Source: Halobacteriovoraceae bacterium
Lineage (GTDB): Bacteria > Bdellovibrionota > Bacteriovoracia > Bacteriovoracales > Bacteriovoracaceae
Reading direction: 5' to 3'
Length of the DNA stretch: 64,000 nucleotides
NCBI GenBank assembly: GCA_002713145.1
Contig: PAVS01000011.1
Span: 1 to 64,000, forward strand
Below, piece after piece: positions 26,207-36,100 of this stretch. The stretch's first letter is position 1. Each line of letters starts with the position of its first letter. A model generated the notes under the pieces. It made no database searches and was not told the DNA's origin. It was given only the letters and a program-made list of their open reading frames with translations. The position numbers and the translations under genes were made by a program.

Positions 26207-27013
26207 ATGAAATATTTTTTACTCACACTCATTATCACCAATACGACCTTCGCCTTTGATTGGAAGGAAAAACTAGAAGAGCTTAAATCAAAAGCTATAG
26301 ATAAATACGAAGAACTCAAAGGCGATAAAAATAAAAAGCCCGACCCTTATCCAACCAAGATAAAAATGCCCGAGCTTCCTCAAATTTCTAAAAGTGCAAC
26401 CTCTTTAAGTGTCTATGAGAAAAAAGGGGCGATTTATTCACAAGGGGCTTCCTTTAAAAATTTATCAACTGAGAAGAAAAGACCGTATCGGACTGTATTT
26501 ATTCAAGAGCTATATGAAGCCGTTTATGAAGCTGATATCAGTAAGCAAAATGTTGTGAGTTTACTCAATGTTTTAGAAAAGGGTGGATCTCGTGAAGGAG
26601 TTTATAGATCACTTGTTTTAAGTAATGATTATGGTGCACTGGAAGCCTATAACACGACTCCAAATGAAAAGCTCATCAACTATGTGGTTCAGTTCGGTGA
26701 AAAATATTTAGGACGCAAGTTTAGTCCTGATCAACTTCAGAAAATAAATCTTTATGGTATTAAAAGAGTGATATGTGAAAAAATCTTAGAACTTATTGAT
26801 TCTTTCCCCGTGGACGGAAAAGATTTAAAGAGTTGGTATGCCCTTGTGAGCGCTGAGTATGCTCAGAAATTTCCTCGTCTTTGGAAGAGTAAGATAAGAA
26901 AGTCTCCCTACGCAGATCTTCATTATAAGTGGGCTTCAACAGTGCCTCTTCAACATATAAAGTCCGAACTTATCATTAAAACTCATAAGATTTATAATTC
27001 GATTCAACGCTAA
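26207..27013 (+). CDS. Secreted protein of unknown function
   Basis: This gene encodes 268 residues with a short signal peptide (MKYFLLTLIITNTTFA). A Lys/Glu-rich helix follows, then a Pro-rich linker, and a mainly helical C-terminal part with a single cysteine. I recognise no family. No Shine-Dalgarno site precedes the ATG; TATAAC lies 8 nt before it. It ends back to back with epmA (stop codons adjacent at 27013/27014), so no room remains for a separate terminator. Confidence 0.75.
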   Translation: MKYFLLTLIITNTTFAFDWKEKLEELKSKAIDKYEELKGDKNKKPDPYPTKIKMPELPQISKSATSLSVYEKKGAIYSQGASFKNLSTEKKRPYRTVFIQELYEAVYEADISKQNVVSLLNVLEKGGSREGVYRSLVLSNDYGALEAYNTTPNEKLINYVVQFGEKYLGRKFSPDQLQKINLYGIKRVICEKILELIDSFPVDGKDLKSWYALVSAEYAQKFPRLWKSKIRKSPYADLHYKWASTVPLQHIKSELIIKTHKIYNSIQR

Positions 27014-27955
27014 TTAGCTCAGAAAAATGTCATCTGTTTGATAAAAAAAGAGAATAAGACGCTCTAGTCCCATAGCAATACCTGCTGATTTTGGATAACC
27101 CTTTTTTAGAACGTCTATAAAATCTGCTGGCCAAGGAAGCTCGTAATCATAAAGTTCTTTTTTGTCTTGTGCTTGACGTTTAAATCTTTTTATCTGCTCA
27201 TGAGCATCAGTTAATTCGTTAAATGAATTACAGATTTCTATGCCACCTAAATAAATTTCAAAACGCTCACAAACCCTGGGATCACTTTCTTTAAGAGTAG
27301 AAAGGGCACTCAAGGGGGCAGGGTATTCATAAATCAGTAGATACGGATACTCTTTTAAGACTGGTTCGACTTTATTTAAAAAGATAAGAAAAAAATAATC
27401 ATCCCAGGAACATTCACTTTCTGGCAGAGGGATATCTTTGAAATCTTTTTGTATTTTAAGTTTTAAGTCTTGTGGATTTTGAAATTGTAAAATATCGAAT
27501 TGGCAAAGATCGAGAAACAGCTCTTGCACAGTGACTCTTGGGTATGTTTGAATCTGTTGGGGAGGATTGAGTTGGGTTTGAATTTCATGCAAAAGACTTT
27601 CACAGTCTTCCATTATTTTTTCATAATGATGGTTTTTTCTATACCACTCCAACATAAGAAACTGAGGTCTATGGATGGATGAAGTTGGTTCATCTCTAAA
27701 CGCGAAACCTAGGGAAAAAATATTATCAACTTCATTTGTTGCGAGGACTTCTTTCAGTTTAAATTCAGGAGAAGTATTTAAATATAAGTTTGATGAACAC
27801 TTCTTAGACTTAGAATAAACTTCGAAAGGGTGAATATGTGTTTCCATCCCGGGATTGGTAACCATGGGGGGAGGGAAGACTTCCACAAAACTCTCTTGAT
27901 AAAAGAAATTTCTCATGGCCCTAGCGAGGGAATGTTGATAAATTAATGCACTCAT
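27014..27955 (-). CDS. epmA: EF-P-(R)-beta-lysine ligase EpmA
   Basis: This gene encodes 313 residues, the usual length for EpmA/GenX, a class II lysyl-tRNA synthetase paralogue without the anticodon domain that lysylates elongation factor P. The three class II motifs are visible: motif 1 in FVEVFPPPMVTNPGMETHI, motif 2 FRDEPTSSIHRPQFLMLEWY, and motif 3 AGIAMGLERLILF. No efp or epmB gene is in the window. The ATG is separated from the ATG of the divergent Nudix gene by a single base, so its promoter must lie inside that gene. Confidence 0.92.
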   Translation of the reverse strand: MSALIYQHSLARAMRNFFYQESFVEVFPPPMVTNPGMETHIHPFEVYSKSKKCSSNLYLNTSPEFKLKEVLATNEVDNIFSLGFAFRDEPTSSIHRPQFLMLEWYRKNHHYEKIMEDCESLLHEIQTQLNPPQQIQTYPRVTVQELFLDLCQFDILQFQNPQDLKLKIQKDFKDIPLPESECSWDDYFFLIFLNKVEPVLKEYPYLLIYEYPAPLSALSTLKESDPRVCERFEIYLGGIEICNSFNELTDAHEQIKRFKRQAQDKKELYDYELPWPADFIDVLKKGYPKSAGIAMGLERLILFFYQTDDIFLS

Positions 27956-27956
27956 A

Positions 27957-28544
27957 ATGAATAAACTACCTCAAACCTTTTTAGACCTAACTACCACACT
28001 CAAAGATAGATATCCATGGGATAAATGGAGTGGGGCTGTCAATATGGTTATGGTTGATCAATACATGGCTTTTATAAAGCGTAGCAATGACATGCCTTCA
28101 CACAAAGGACAGTTGGGTTTTTTTGGTGGGCATAAAGCTGGTAGAGAAACTCCGATCGATACCGCCTTAAGAGAGACCTGGGAAGAGTCTGGTATTCCTC
28201 AGGATAAATTCGAAGTCTTAGGATTAGTAGAGCCTGTTTTCACTTCAAGGCGCAGATTAATTATACCCATTGTTTCTCGTTTTAGAGAACCCTTGGAAGA
28301 TTTCGTGGCCAGTGCAAAAACAAATGGAGAGTGGTCAGATTTGATCTTAGTCCCCCTTGAGAAGCTAAAAAATAATGACTCTTGGCAATATGCTCAGATG
28401 AAGGTGGATAGTGATTATAAGATCTACTTTTGCCCACTGGGTGCGGATCAATGCTATATGCATCCCGAAAATTTAGAGCAGGAATACCTCCTTTGGGGGG
28501 CGAGTGCGAAAATGGTCTGGAACTACTTTAAATTCCAAGCATAA
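27957..28544 (+). CDS. Nudix hydrolase, CoA-pyrophosphatase type
   Basis: This gene encodes 195 residues. The Nudix box is intact (G-x5-E-x7-REUxEExGU, GHKAGRETPIDTALRETWEESGI). The preceding MPSHKGQLGFFGG matches the extra motif of CoA-cleaving Nudix enzymes of the NudL type. It probably splits CoA or related pyrophosphates. It diverges from epmA with one base between the start codons and lies 34 nt before ftsY. Confidence 0.85.
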   Translation: MNKLPQTFLDLTTTLKDRYPWDKWSGAVNMVMVDQYMAFIKRSNDMPSHKGQLGFFGGHKAGRETPIDTALRETWEESGIPQDKFEVLGLVEPVFTSRRRLIIPIVSRFREPLEDFVASAKTNGEWSDLILVPLEKLKNNDSWQYAQMKVDSDYKIYFCPLGADQCYMHPENLEQEYLLWGASAKMVWNYFKFQA

Positions 28545-28578
28545 AGTGATAGTTTTTTCGCCTAATTGAGGTCACTTT

Positions 28579-29805
28579 ATGGAAAAAATTCTACTAGATA
28601 TTAGCCAGTCTCTAAATTTGGCTCAACCCTTGAGTCTTATCGATGTTATTGTACTAGTTCTGATTCTTATACTTTTTGTTATTACTTTTATTAATGTCTT
28701 TGTTTCGGATAAACCAGAAGTCAAAGTTGAAAAGATAGAAGATTCCAAAGCGGAACCCCTGTTAAAACAAGAGTTACCTGGAACAAGTGTCAAGGGCGTG
28801 GCGACCCCAGAAGAGGAGCCTGCTCCAAAACCAGTAGAAAAACCGACTCCAAAACCTGTCGAGAAACCTAGTGTCAGTTGGGATAAACGACTCTTCAAAG
28901 GTTTGAGTAAAACACGCAGTGAAATCTGGGGAAAAGTGTCTACTCTGCTTGGGGCAAAAAAATTAGATGATGAAGTGGTGGAAGAGATTGAGGAGATTCT
29001 TTTTACTTCTGATCTCTCACCTGTCTTAGTTGATGAATTATTAGAGCATTTAAAATCTCTGGCTGGCTCTGAGGAGCGAGATTATATGCAAGAGATCAAA
29101 GAGTTTTTAAAATCTAAAATGGAAGTTTCTCAAGCTAGAGTTAATACAGAGCTTTATAAATTAGAAAAAGATTCCAAAGTTACCGGACCAAAAGTCATTA
29201 TGATTGTGGGTGTGAATGGTGCAGGAAAAACTACAACAATTGGAAAACTGGCCACTAAGCTTAGATCACAGGGAGCAGAGGTTGTGGTGGGAGCTTGCGA
29301 TACCTTTAGGGCCGCAGCTGTTGAGCAACTTGAAGTCTGGTGTAATCGCGCTGGAGTTGAAATTGTTAAAGCCGGCGAGGGAGCCGATCCAAGTGGTGTC
29401 GCTTATGATGCGGTGGCTAAAGCAAAAGAAATAAATGCGGATTATTGTATTATTGATACAGCAGGGCGCCTCCACACTAAAGCAAATCTTATGGATGAGC
29501 TGGCCAAGACAAAGAAAGTTATGAGTAAGGTCATTCCTGAAGCCCCCCATGAAACCCTTTTGGTTTTGGATGCCATTACAGGACAAAATGCTCTGCGACA
29601 AGCTGAAGAGTTTAACAAATATCTCAATTTAAGCGGTTTGATATTCACTAAATGCGATGGATCTTCAAAAGCGGGGAGTGCAGTCAGTATTGTGCAAAGC
29701 TTAAGTGTTCCTATTGTCTATATTGGGGTGGGCGAGGACGTTGAAGATCTAGATGTTTTTCAACTAGATCCCTTTCTTGATGCACTGCTTGGTATTCAAG
29801 CTTAA
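28579..29805 (+). CDS. ftsY: Signal recognition particle receptor FtsY
   Basis: This gene encodes 408 residues. FtsY docks ribosome-SRP complexes at the membrane. An N-terminal membrane helix (about residues 20-42) and an acidic Pro/Glu/Lys linker with repeated EKPTPKPV precede the NG domain. The GTPase motifs are GVNGAGKTTT, DTFRAAAVEQLEVW, DTAGRLHTK and TKCDGSSKAG. GAGGT precedes the ATG at a good distance. A membrane-spanning N terminus, rather than the E. coli peripheral A domain, is as seen in several other proteobacterial groups. Confidence 0.96.
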   Translation: MEKILLDISQSLNLAQPLSLIDVIVLVLILILFVITFINVFVSDKPEVKVEKIEDSKAEPLLKQELPGTSVKGVATPEEEPAPKPVEKPTPKPVEKPSVSWDKRLFKGLSKTRSEIWGKVSTLLGAKKLDDEVVEEIEEILFTSDLSPVLVDELLEHLKSLAGSEERDYMQEIKEFLKSKMEVSQARVNTELYKLEKDSKVTGPKVIMIVGVNGAGKTTTIGKLATKLRSQGAEVVVGACDTFRAAAVEQLEVWCNRAGVEIVKAGEGADPSGVAYDAVAKAKEINADYCIIDTAGRLHTKANLMDELAKTKKVMSKVIPEAPHETLLVLDAITGQNALRQAEEFNKYLNLSGLIFTKCDGSSKAGSAVSIVQSLSVPIVYIGVGEDVEDLDVFQLDPFLDALLGIQA

Positions 29806-29839
29806 ATCAGCTCAAACTGGGCTTTGAGCGTATCTTGCA

Positions 29840-29868
29840 TTGACTTCTATTAGCCTGAATTCTATTCT
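29840..29868 (+). promoter_or_regulatory. zapA promoter, leaderless spacing
   Basis: TTGACT, 17 nt, TATTCT; the -10 box ends 6 nt before the ATG at 29875 with no ribosome site between. A 7-bp hairpin (GCTCAAA/TTTGAGC, 29810-29829) just upstream may end ftsY transcripts. Confidence 0.6.
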
Positions 29869-29874
29869 TATTTC

Positions 29875-30192
29875 ATGTCTGAAACTAATAAAAACCAAAG
29901 TTTGGAATTTAATATATTAGGTTGTGTCGTCCGTGTAAAAGGTGACGATCAGAATAATAAAGACGCTACTCGTGCAGTAGATTTGCTTAATAACCAAATT
30001 CAATCTTTAAAACAAAAAAATCCAAGTTTGAAAGATATTGATTTAGCGGTTTTAAGCGCTTTGAAATTAGCGACTGACTCTTTTGAGTTGGAAACTGAGT
30101 ACAAAGAAAATGTTTTTGCATTGAAATCAGGAATTGAAGATGCGCTCAATTTTGTGGAAGAAATTTCGGCAAGTGAGTCCCCTTCAAGTTAG
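29875..30192 (+). CDS. zapA: Cell division protein ZapA
   Basis: This gene encodes 105 residues. ZapA bundles FtsZ filaments at the division ring. The N-terminal head (LEFNILGCVVRVKGDDQ), the segment ATRAVDLLNNQIQSLKQKNPS and LAVLSALKLATDSFELE followed by a coiled coil fit the family in order and length. It is followed after 7 nt by 5-formyltetrahydrofolate cyclo-ligase, the order known from gammaproteobacteria, where the 6S RNA gene lies between; there is no room for 6S RNA here. Confidence 0.88.
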   Translation: MSETNKNQSLEFNILGCVVRVKGDDQNNKDATRAVDLLNNQIQSLKQKNPSLKDIDLAVLSALKLATDSFELETEYKENVFALKSGIEDALNFVEEISASESPSS

Positions 30193-30199
30193 TGCTTAG

Positions 30200-30757
30200 G
30201 TGGATAAGAAAGCACTACGTTTTGAGATCAAGCAAAAGCTCAAGACTTTAACGATTGAAGAAATTGAATCAAAGAGTTCAAAGTTAAGTCTAAATCTATT
30301 GCAACTTCTAGAGCAAATTTCCAGACAGAAAGGTTTTCGCTCGTTAGGTTGTTTTAATCCTATCCAGCAAGAGCCCCTTTGGTTTTTAAGGTTTAAGCCT
30401 GATGCTTATGACTACTTATTAGTGCATATGCATCTCGATCAAACTTTAAGTTTTCACCCTGTGGAGTTTGAAGGTTTTGATCACAAGGTCTTTCACTTAG
30501 AACTACACGAGTCTCTCTTGGTTCATAGTGGAACTCCTGAAGTCTTATTGGTGCCCGGTCTTGCTTTTACCCAAAAAGGTGAGCGCTTAGGGAGAGGTAA
30601 GGCTTATTTTGACAAATACTTGTCTTCTTTTAAGGGAGTCACTATAGGGCTCGGTTTTGAGATGCAAGTAGTAAAAGAATTACAAACAGAAGCTCATGAT
30701 ATGAAACTAGATTATATTGTGACTGAAAAAGATATATATAAGGGGAATATAAAATGA
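30200..30757 (+). CDS. 5-formyltetrahydrofolate cyclo-ligase
   Basis: This gene encodes 185 residues from a GTG start. The enzyme converts 5-formyl-THF to 5,10-methenyl-THF with ATP. The N-terminal KKALRFEIKQKL and the C-terminal LVPGLAFTQKGERLGRGKAYFDKYL are the family signatures with the ATP/phosphate loop. It is co-transcribed with zapA and overlaps the rny start by 4 nt (ATGA). Confidence 0.92.
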   Translation: MDKKALRFEIKQKLKTLTIEEIESKSSKLSLNLLQLLEQISRQKGFRSLGCFNPIQQEPLWFLRFKPDAYDYLLVHMHLDQTLSFHPVEFEGFDHKVFHLELHESLLVHSGTPEVLLVPGLAFTQKGERLGRGKAYFDKYLSSFKGVTIGLGFEMQVVKELQTEAHDMKLDYIVTEKDIYKGNIK

Positions 30758-32313
30758 CAACAGAATCAATCTTAATGGCCATTCTGTTTTTTGTAATTGG
30801 AGCCGTCATTGCTTATTTCTTTTCACTTGGAAAAGTTAAGAACTTAAGTAGCGAAAAAGAAAAGCAAGCTGAAGAGATGTTACAAAAAGCTGAAGAAAAA
30901 GCTAAAAATATCAGAAGAAATGCGAAAAACGATGCCAAGCAAATTATCCAAGATGAGCGTGAAGATCTTGAAAAAGAATTTGCAAAAAAACAGCAATCAC
31001 TTGCTGACCAAGAAAGAAATCTTACCAAAAAAGAGCTTACTCTAGATCAAAAGATCGAAGCCAAAGAAAGAGACCTGCAAGAAATCAAACGAAAAGAAGA
31101 AATTCTAGATAAAGAAAAAACTCAGACTCAACTTGAGCGTGGAAAGCTAATGGAGCGTCAGAATGATATTTCTGAGAAGCTTGAAAAAGTTGCAGGAATG
31201 ACGAAAGATGAAGCCAAAGCTGAACTCGTCTCTGTGATGGAAGAAGAAGCGAAAGTTGATGCGGCTAAGATGATCCAAAGAGTTGAAGAAGAAGCGAATG
31301 AAGAAGCTGAAAAAAGAGCGAAACGAATTTTAGGTATTGCTCTGCAAAGATTTGCGGGAGAATTTGTTGCCGAGCAAACCATTACTTCTGTTGAACTTCC
31401 GGGAGATGAAATCAAAGGTCGACTCATTGGTCGTGAAGGTCGAAATATTCGAGCCTTTGAACAAATATGTGGTGTGGATCTTATTATTGATGACACTCCA
31501 GGTATGGTTGTTATCTCTTCCTTTAATGTCGTAAGAAAACAAGTGGCGAGAATGACCATTGAGAAGCTGATTGCCGATGGCCGTATTCACCCCGCAAAAA
31601 TAGAAGAGTTTCATGATAAATCTAAGCACGAACTCGAGCAAAGGTTACGTGAACTGGGTGAAAAAGCGCAAATGGAAATTGGAATCCATGGTCTGCACCC
31701 TGAAGTTCTAAAAATGTTAGGTGCCCTTAATTACCGAACATCTTATATGCAAAACCAATATCAACACTCTCTAGAGGTTGGTTTCCTATGTGGGGCTATG
31801 GCCGCAGAACTTGGGCTCAATATTAAACAAGCCAGACGTGCTGGGCTTCTCCACGATATTGGGAAAGCCATTGATGCATCTGCGGAAGGATCACACGCTG
31901 TTGTGGGTGCTGACTTCATTAAAAAATATGGTGAAGATCCAGACATCGTTCATGCTGTACGAGCTCACCACGAAGATGTAAAACCAGAAACACTTCTTGC
32001 TCATTTAGTTATGGCGGCTGATGCACTGAGTGGAGCAAGACCAGGTGTGCGTAAGTTCTTAAAAGAATCCTATGTGTCTCGTGTTACTGATATTGAAAAT
32101 ATCGCTTCAAGCTTTGATGGTGTTTCAAAAAGTTACGCTATCTCCGCAGGACGTGAAATTAGAGTCATCGTTGAGAATGAAAAAATTGATGATGAACAAA
32201 CAGTGATGCTCTCTCGTGATATCGCTAAAAAGATCGAAGAAGAAATGTCTTATCCTGGAACCATTAAAGTCAGTGTGATCAGAGAGACAAGATCAGTAGG
32301 TATCGCAAAGTAA
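30754..32313 (+). CDS. rny: Ribonuclease Y
   Basis: This gene encodes 519 residues. RNase Y is a membrane-bound endonuclease that starts mRNA decay. One N-terminal membrane helix (about residues 5-26) is followed by a long Lys/Glu-rich coiled coil to about residue 200. A KH domain comes next (GDEIKGRLIGREGRNIRAFE), then an HD domain (RRAGLLHDIGKAID). The length matches Bacillus RNase Y. It overlaps the cyclo-ligase gene by 4 nt, so it belongs to the zapA unit. Confidence 0.97.
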   Translation: MTTESILMAILFFVIGAVIAYFFSLGKVKNLSSEKEKQAEEMLQKAEEKAKNIRRNAKNDAKQIIQDEREDLEKEFAKKQQSLADQERNLTKKELTLDQKIEAKERDLQEIKRKEEILDKEKTQTQLERGKLMERQNDISEKLEKVAGMTKDEAKAELVSVMEEEAKVDAAKMIQRVEEEANEEAEKRAKRILGIALQRFAGEFVAEQTITSVELPGDEIKGRLIGREGRNIRAFEQICGVDLIIDDTPGMVVISSFNVVRKQVARMTIEKLIADGRIHPAKIEEFHDKSKHELEQRLRELGEKAQMEIGIHGLHPEVLKMLGALNYRTSYMQNQYQHSLEVGFLCGAMAAELGLNIKQARRAGLLHDIGKAIDASAEGSHAVVGADFIKKYGEDPDIVHAVRAHHEDVKPETLLAHLVMAADALSGARPGVRKFLKESYVSRVTDIENIASSFDGVSKSYAISAGREIRVIVENEKIDDEQTVMLSRDIAKKIEEEMSYPGTIKVSVIRETRSVGIAK

Positions 32314-32316
32314 TCA

Positions 32317-32994
32317 ATGAATAAAGTTGCTATCGTATTAGGAACCTCTTCAAGTATCGGCTCAGCAGTAGTTAAGTCGCTTCTTCGAAGAGGTTTTCTC
32401 GTTTTCGGAGGATCAAGAACAGAAAGCGAAATTGATCACGACAATTTTATAGATATCGAATTAGACATCACCAAAAAAAATCATATCCATAATTTTCTGG
32501 AAGAGGTTTCCAAAGAAACTGAAGTCGTCGATTTGATGATTAATCTTATTAATCTCTGTGAGATGGCAAGCACCAGCGACACCAATGATTTGGATCTCAC
32601 TTCTCATTTTAATGTAAATGTTCTTGGTTATTTTAATTTTCTTAAAGCTTTTGAACCTCTTGTTCTTGCGGAAGAAACTTATATCATTAATGTCTTTTCT
32701 CTAAGCGGAAAAAATTATTACCCCAATACGCTGGCCTATAGTGTGAGTGAGCATGCTAAAAAAGCCCTGACTAAAATTTTTGAAAAAGAATGGAAAAAAT
32801 ATGACATCCGCTTCACCCAAATTTTTACAGGTGCGATTGATACTGATTTTTGGGATGACTATCCCGAAGCGGACAAAACCCAAATGATGAGTGTGCAAGA
32901 CTTCACTTATTATATAGACATGCTCTTGGATGCTCCTGTACATATCCAACTGCCAGAGCTGACCTTCACCCATAAATCTAGCTTCATAGATTAA
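32317..32994 (+). CDS. Atypical short-chain dehydrogenase-like protein
   Basis: This gene encodes 225 residues. The Rossmann start VAIVLGTSSSIGSAVVKSLLRRG fits the SDR nucleotide loop, and the order of later motifs (NVNVLGYF, NVFSLSG, then the Tyr motif) is that of classical SDRs. Tyr141 and Ser128 are in place, but the catalytic lysine of YxxxK is Glu145 (YSVSE). It may therefore bind a nucleotide without normal oxidoreductase activity. It starts 3 nt after the rny stop and probably belongs to that operon. Confidence 0.8.
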   Translation: MNKVAIVLGTSSSIGSAVVKSLLRRGFLVFGGSRTESEIDHDNFIDIELDITKKNHIHNFLEEVSKETEVVDLMINLINLCEMASTSDTNDLDLTSHFNVNVLGYFNFLKAFEPLVLAEETYIINVFSLSGKNYYPNTLAYSVSEHAKKALTKIFEKEWKKYDIRFTQIFTGAIDTDFWDDYPEADKTQMMSVQDFTYYIDMLLDAPVHIQLPELTFTHKSSFID

Positions 32995-33136
32995 GATGCC
33001 CTAAATATTCGGCAACGAAATTCTTCCTAAACAAGAAAAATTAACCACTTGAGGAAATCACTCCATCAAATTATGAATTTTCCTTTAGAATATTAAGTAA
33101 CAGACCGAAAAAGTACGAGTGAAGGTAGCACAGAAG

Positions 33137-36100
33137 ATGAATACATTGATGGGTAGATTTTTTTCTTTAATCTTAGTTATGGTTATGACAATGCCTGGGC
33201 CGGTCTTTTCTCAAGAGCAATTGGCGCCTGTCACAGTTGTTTCTCCAGTTATGTCAGTAATGGATTTTAGTAAAGCTTCAGTTCTCTCAACACGCCCTCT
33301 AGTTCTAGATTTAAGCTTTCTTAATCAAGACAGTATTGCAGATTCTTTTAATAATTCAATTTGCTGTGATAATAATCAATGTCAAACAACTGTCATGTTG
33401 GGAGCGAGTTGTAATGTTTTAGATACGACTGTCTTTGCGGATGAGCCAGGGGTAAGTGAAATTGCAAATGTATTATCCCAAACAACCTTAAGAAATAATA
33501 TACGTTTTGGAAATATACCCTTATTTGGTTCATCAGATAATTTTGAGAACATAAAATATCAATTCACCCCAAGCTATTGCCAAAACTGTGTGAACTCGTT
33601 AATTGAAGCTGAAAATAATGGTGAAGTCGATATCAACGGCCTTAAAAGCGAAATTCTATCGAGTATTCATGGGGTCGGTGAAGATGAGGAAAAGGGACAT
33701 GAAGAACATGAGGGAGTTCATAAAGCCCAACAGTATCTGGCAAATATTGGAATCTTCAGAGATCATCTACTTTCTTATTTTAATGGCCTATCTATTGAAG
33801 CAAAAATGGATATATTGACGAGTAAAGGAGTCTCGCCTGAAGAAGCAGAAGCCGCAGTCATATATGGTCAAGGCAATATATTAACTCATTCCACCTTTTT
33901 TTGCAGAATAGATGAAGATCGATACAACAATTATAGAAATGGTTGGTGTGATGAGAATAAATACCAAGAAAATTTAAGGGCTTTATACACAGAAAGTGCT
34001 CCTGTTGAGCATGCAAGTGCTACAAGTGCGCTGGTTTCAGCGGGGTTAAGCGGTTTCGTTGAAGGAACGGCATATGGAAGCTTAGGTATAGATCAAGTTT
34101 TTCAAAATTATAGTGGCATGACAAGAAATCCTGTTGAGTCTCAATTGGAGCATTCCCGTGGAGGCGTGGTGACAGGCCCATCGTCTGATGTCCATACAAA
34201 CCCATTAAACAATCGTAATGATTGGAAGAATGCCAATAACACATTTGCAAAGGTAATATCACAAAGTATAAGAGCTCATCACAATCAAGTGTTAGAATTA
34301 TGCGAAAAAGACTCGTTTCAAAGATCAAATCGAAAATTAGTTTTATTACAAAAAGTTCTTGCTGATGGAAATTTAAGAAATTCAAATAGAATTAGTCCTG
34401 ACTTAGAAAACTTAAAAAATGCATTTCAAAATTCTGTACTCTTGGCACCCCATGTGTATGCCAATTTACAAGACCCCTCTTTTTTATGCGAAATGGTAAA
34501 AAATAACGAGAGTAATATCAATATCTTCAATATTGATGAGGAGAACGCTCATAGTGAATTTAGCAATGTTGTCCAGAGAGCTAGAGAGAGTTACCAACAA
34601 TCTAATAGAGTTGCTGAACTATTTAATAATATTGAGAAAAACCTCTGTTTCAATGGAAACCAAGAGAACTTTGAAAGAGCACTTAATTTAAGTTTATGCG
34701 GATCACAAGTAGCTTCTGTTGTTGAGCTAGAAGAGTACAAGAAAAATCTAAGACCTAAGCCTGCTGGAGTTGACTTGGCAATTGCTAGTTTGAAGTGTGA
34801 AAGTCTAGCTTATGACCCAGAACAACTTTTAGGTGATCTTGAACAGCAAGCTTCAGAAAACGCGGAAGCACAAAGTTTAGTTAATCAAGGGAATTTTTCT
34901 CCTGAAGCCTTGGCGGCAGCGAGAGAAAGAGGAAGGCGTAGTTCTCTAGGGAGAGGTGAATCAAGTCGTTCAAGTGGAAATAACGGTAGAAATACTCAAA
35001 GAAATTTATTGGCCACAAGAGATGAAAATAGAGATGCCTCTAATTTAAATACTTTTAGTGAAAATAGAGCCGTTGATGCGAGAAGATCTGATACAGAATC
35101 AGCACGCTCTGGCGCTATTACTCGTATGCCTGCTGGTGGCGTGGAAGCTGCTACTGCTGCAACCACAACAACTGCTGCTGGAGGGGGTCCCGACAGTATT
35201 ACTGCAAGACTTGATAATAGATCAGCAAGTAATAATCCGATGACAAGATCATCAGATAATTTTTTCAACGAAGTCACGACAGCCGATATCAGTCGAGCTA
35301 GAGAGAATGAACAAATTGCTGAAAGATTAGCTGCTGCTGAAGCAAGGGCCAGAGAGGTTAGCTCAGGTGAAGAAGGAAATGCGCGTAATGTAGCAGCTGA
35401 TATAGCGTCAAGAAATAGAAATGTTTTTGGAGAGAGACAAAATCTCTCTGAAGATGAGCAGTCTTATCAAAATATGATTGAGGAACTCAGAGAAGAAATT
35501 CGTAGAGAGAATGTAGACCAAGATATTGCTAGTGAAGAAAATCCTGAAGTTCAAAGGCTTCTACGTGAAAATGAAAATTTAAGGCGTGAGCGTTTTGATA
35601 TGCAAAGACAACTGGATCGAATAAGCGGCAGGATTGATACTATTGCTCGCGGAAATCCAGGAACCTTTGGTGCAAGTGGTGGAGCAGCCAGCTCTGGAGG
35701 GGCAGCTCCCATACCTTCAAGTAGTGGAGGGATGAGTACTGGAGGTGAAGGTCGAGCGCCTGCTAGCGAAGGTTCTGGTACGGTAGGCTTTGGTAGAGAT
35801 ATTACCAATTCTGCTGCTGCGGGGAGTGTCCCCGGTCAGTCAAGATTTCAGCTAAGTAGTTTAAATAACGATGGTTCACTCGCTTTGAGGGTGAGAGACA
35901 ATTCTGGTGAATTAAAGGAATACAACCTTACAGCCGATAATATATTTCTAGAGGATGGTGCTTTAAGAAGTATTCGTATAGGTAACCAAGAAATTCTAGC
36001 CTCAGAATTGAGTGATGAAGTAAGAAGACAGGCCATAATAATTAAACTGTCTGAAAATAAAACGGAGATTGGCACTGCTGCAGACGAGTTGATAAGTGTC

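Noticed and set aside
30193..30199. 6S RNA expected between zapA and the cyclo-ligase gene
   Set aside because: Only 7 nt separate the genes, so there is no room.
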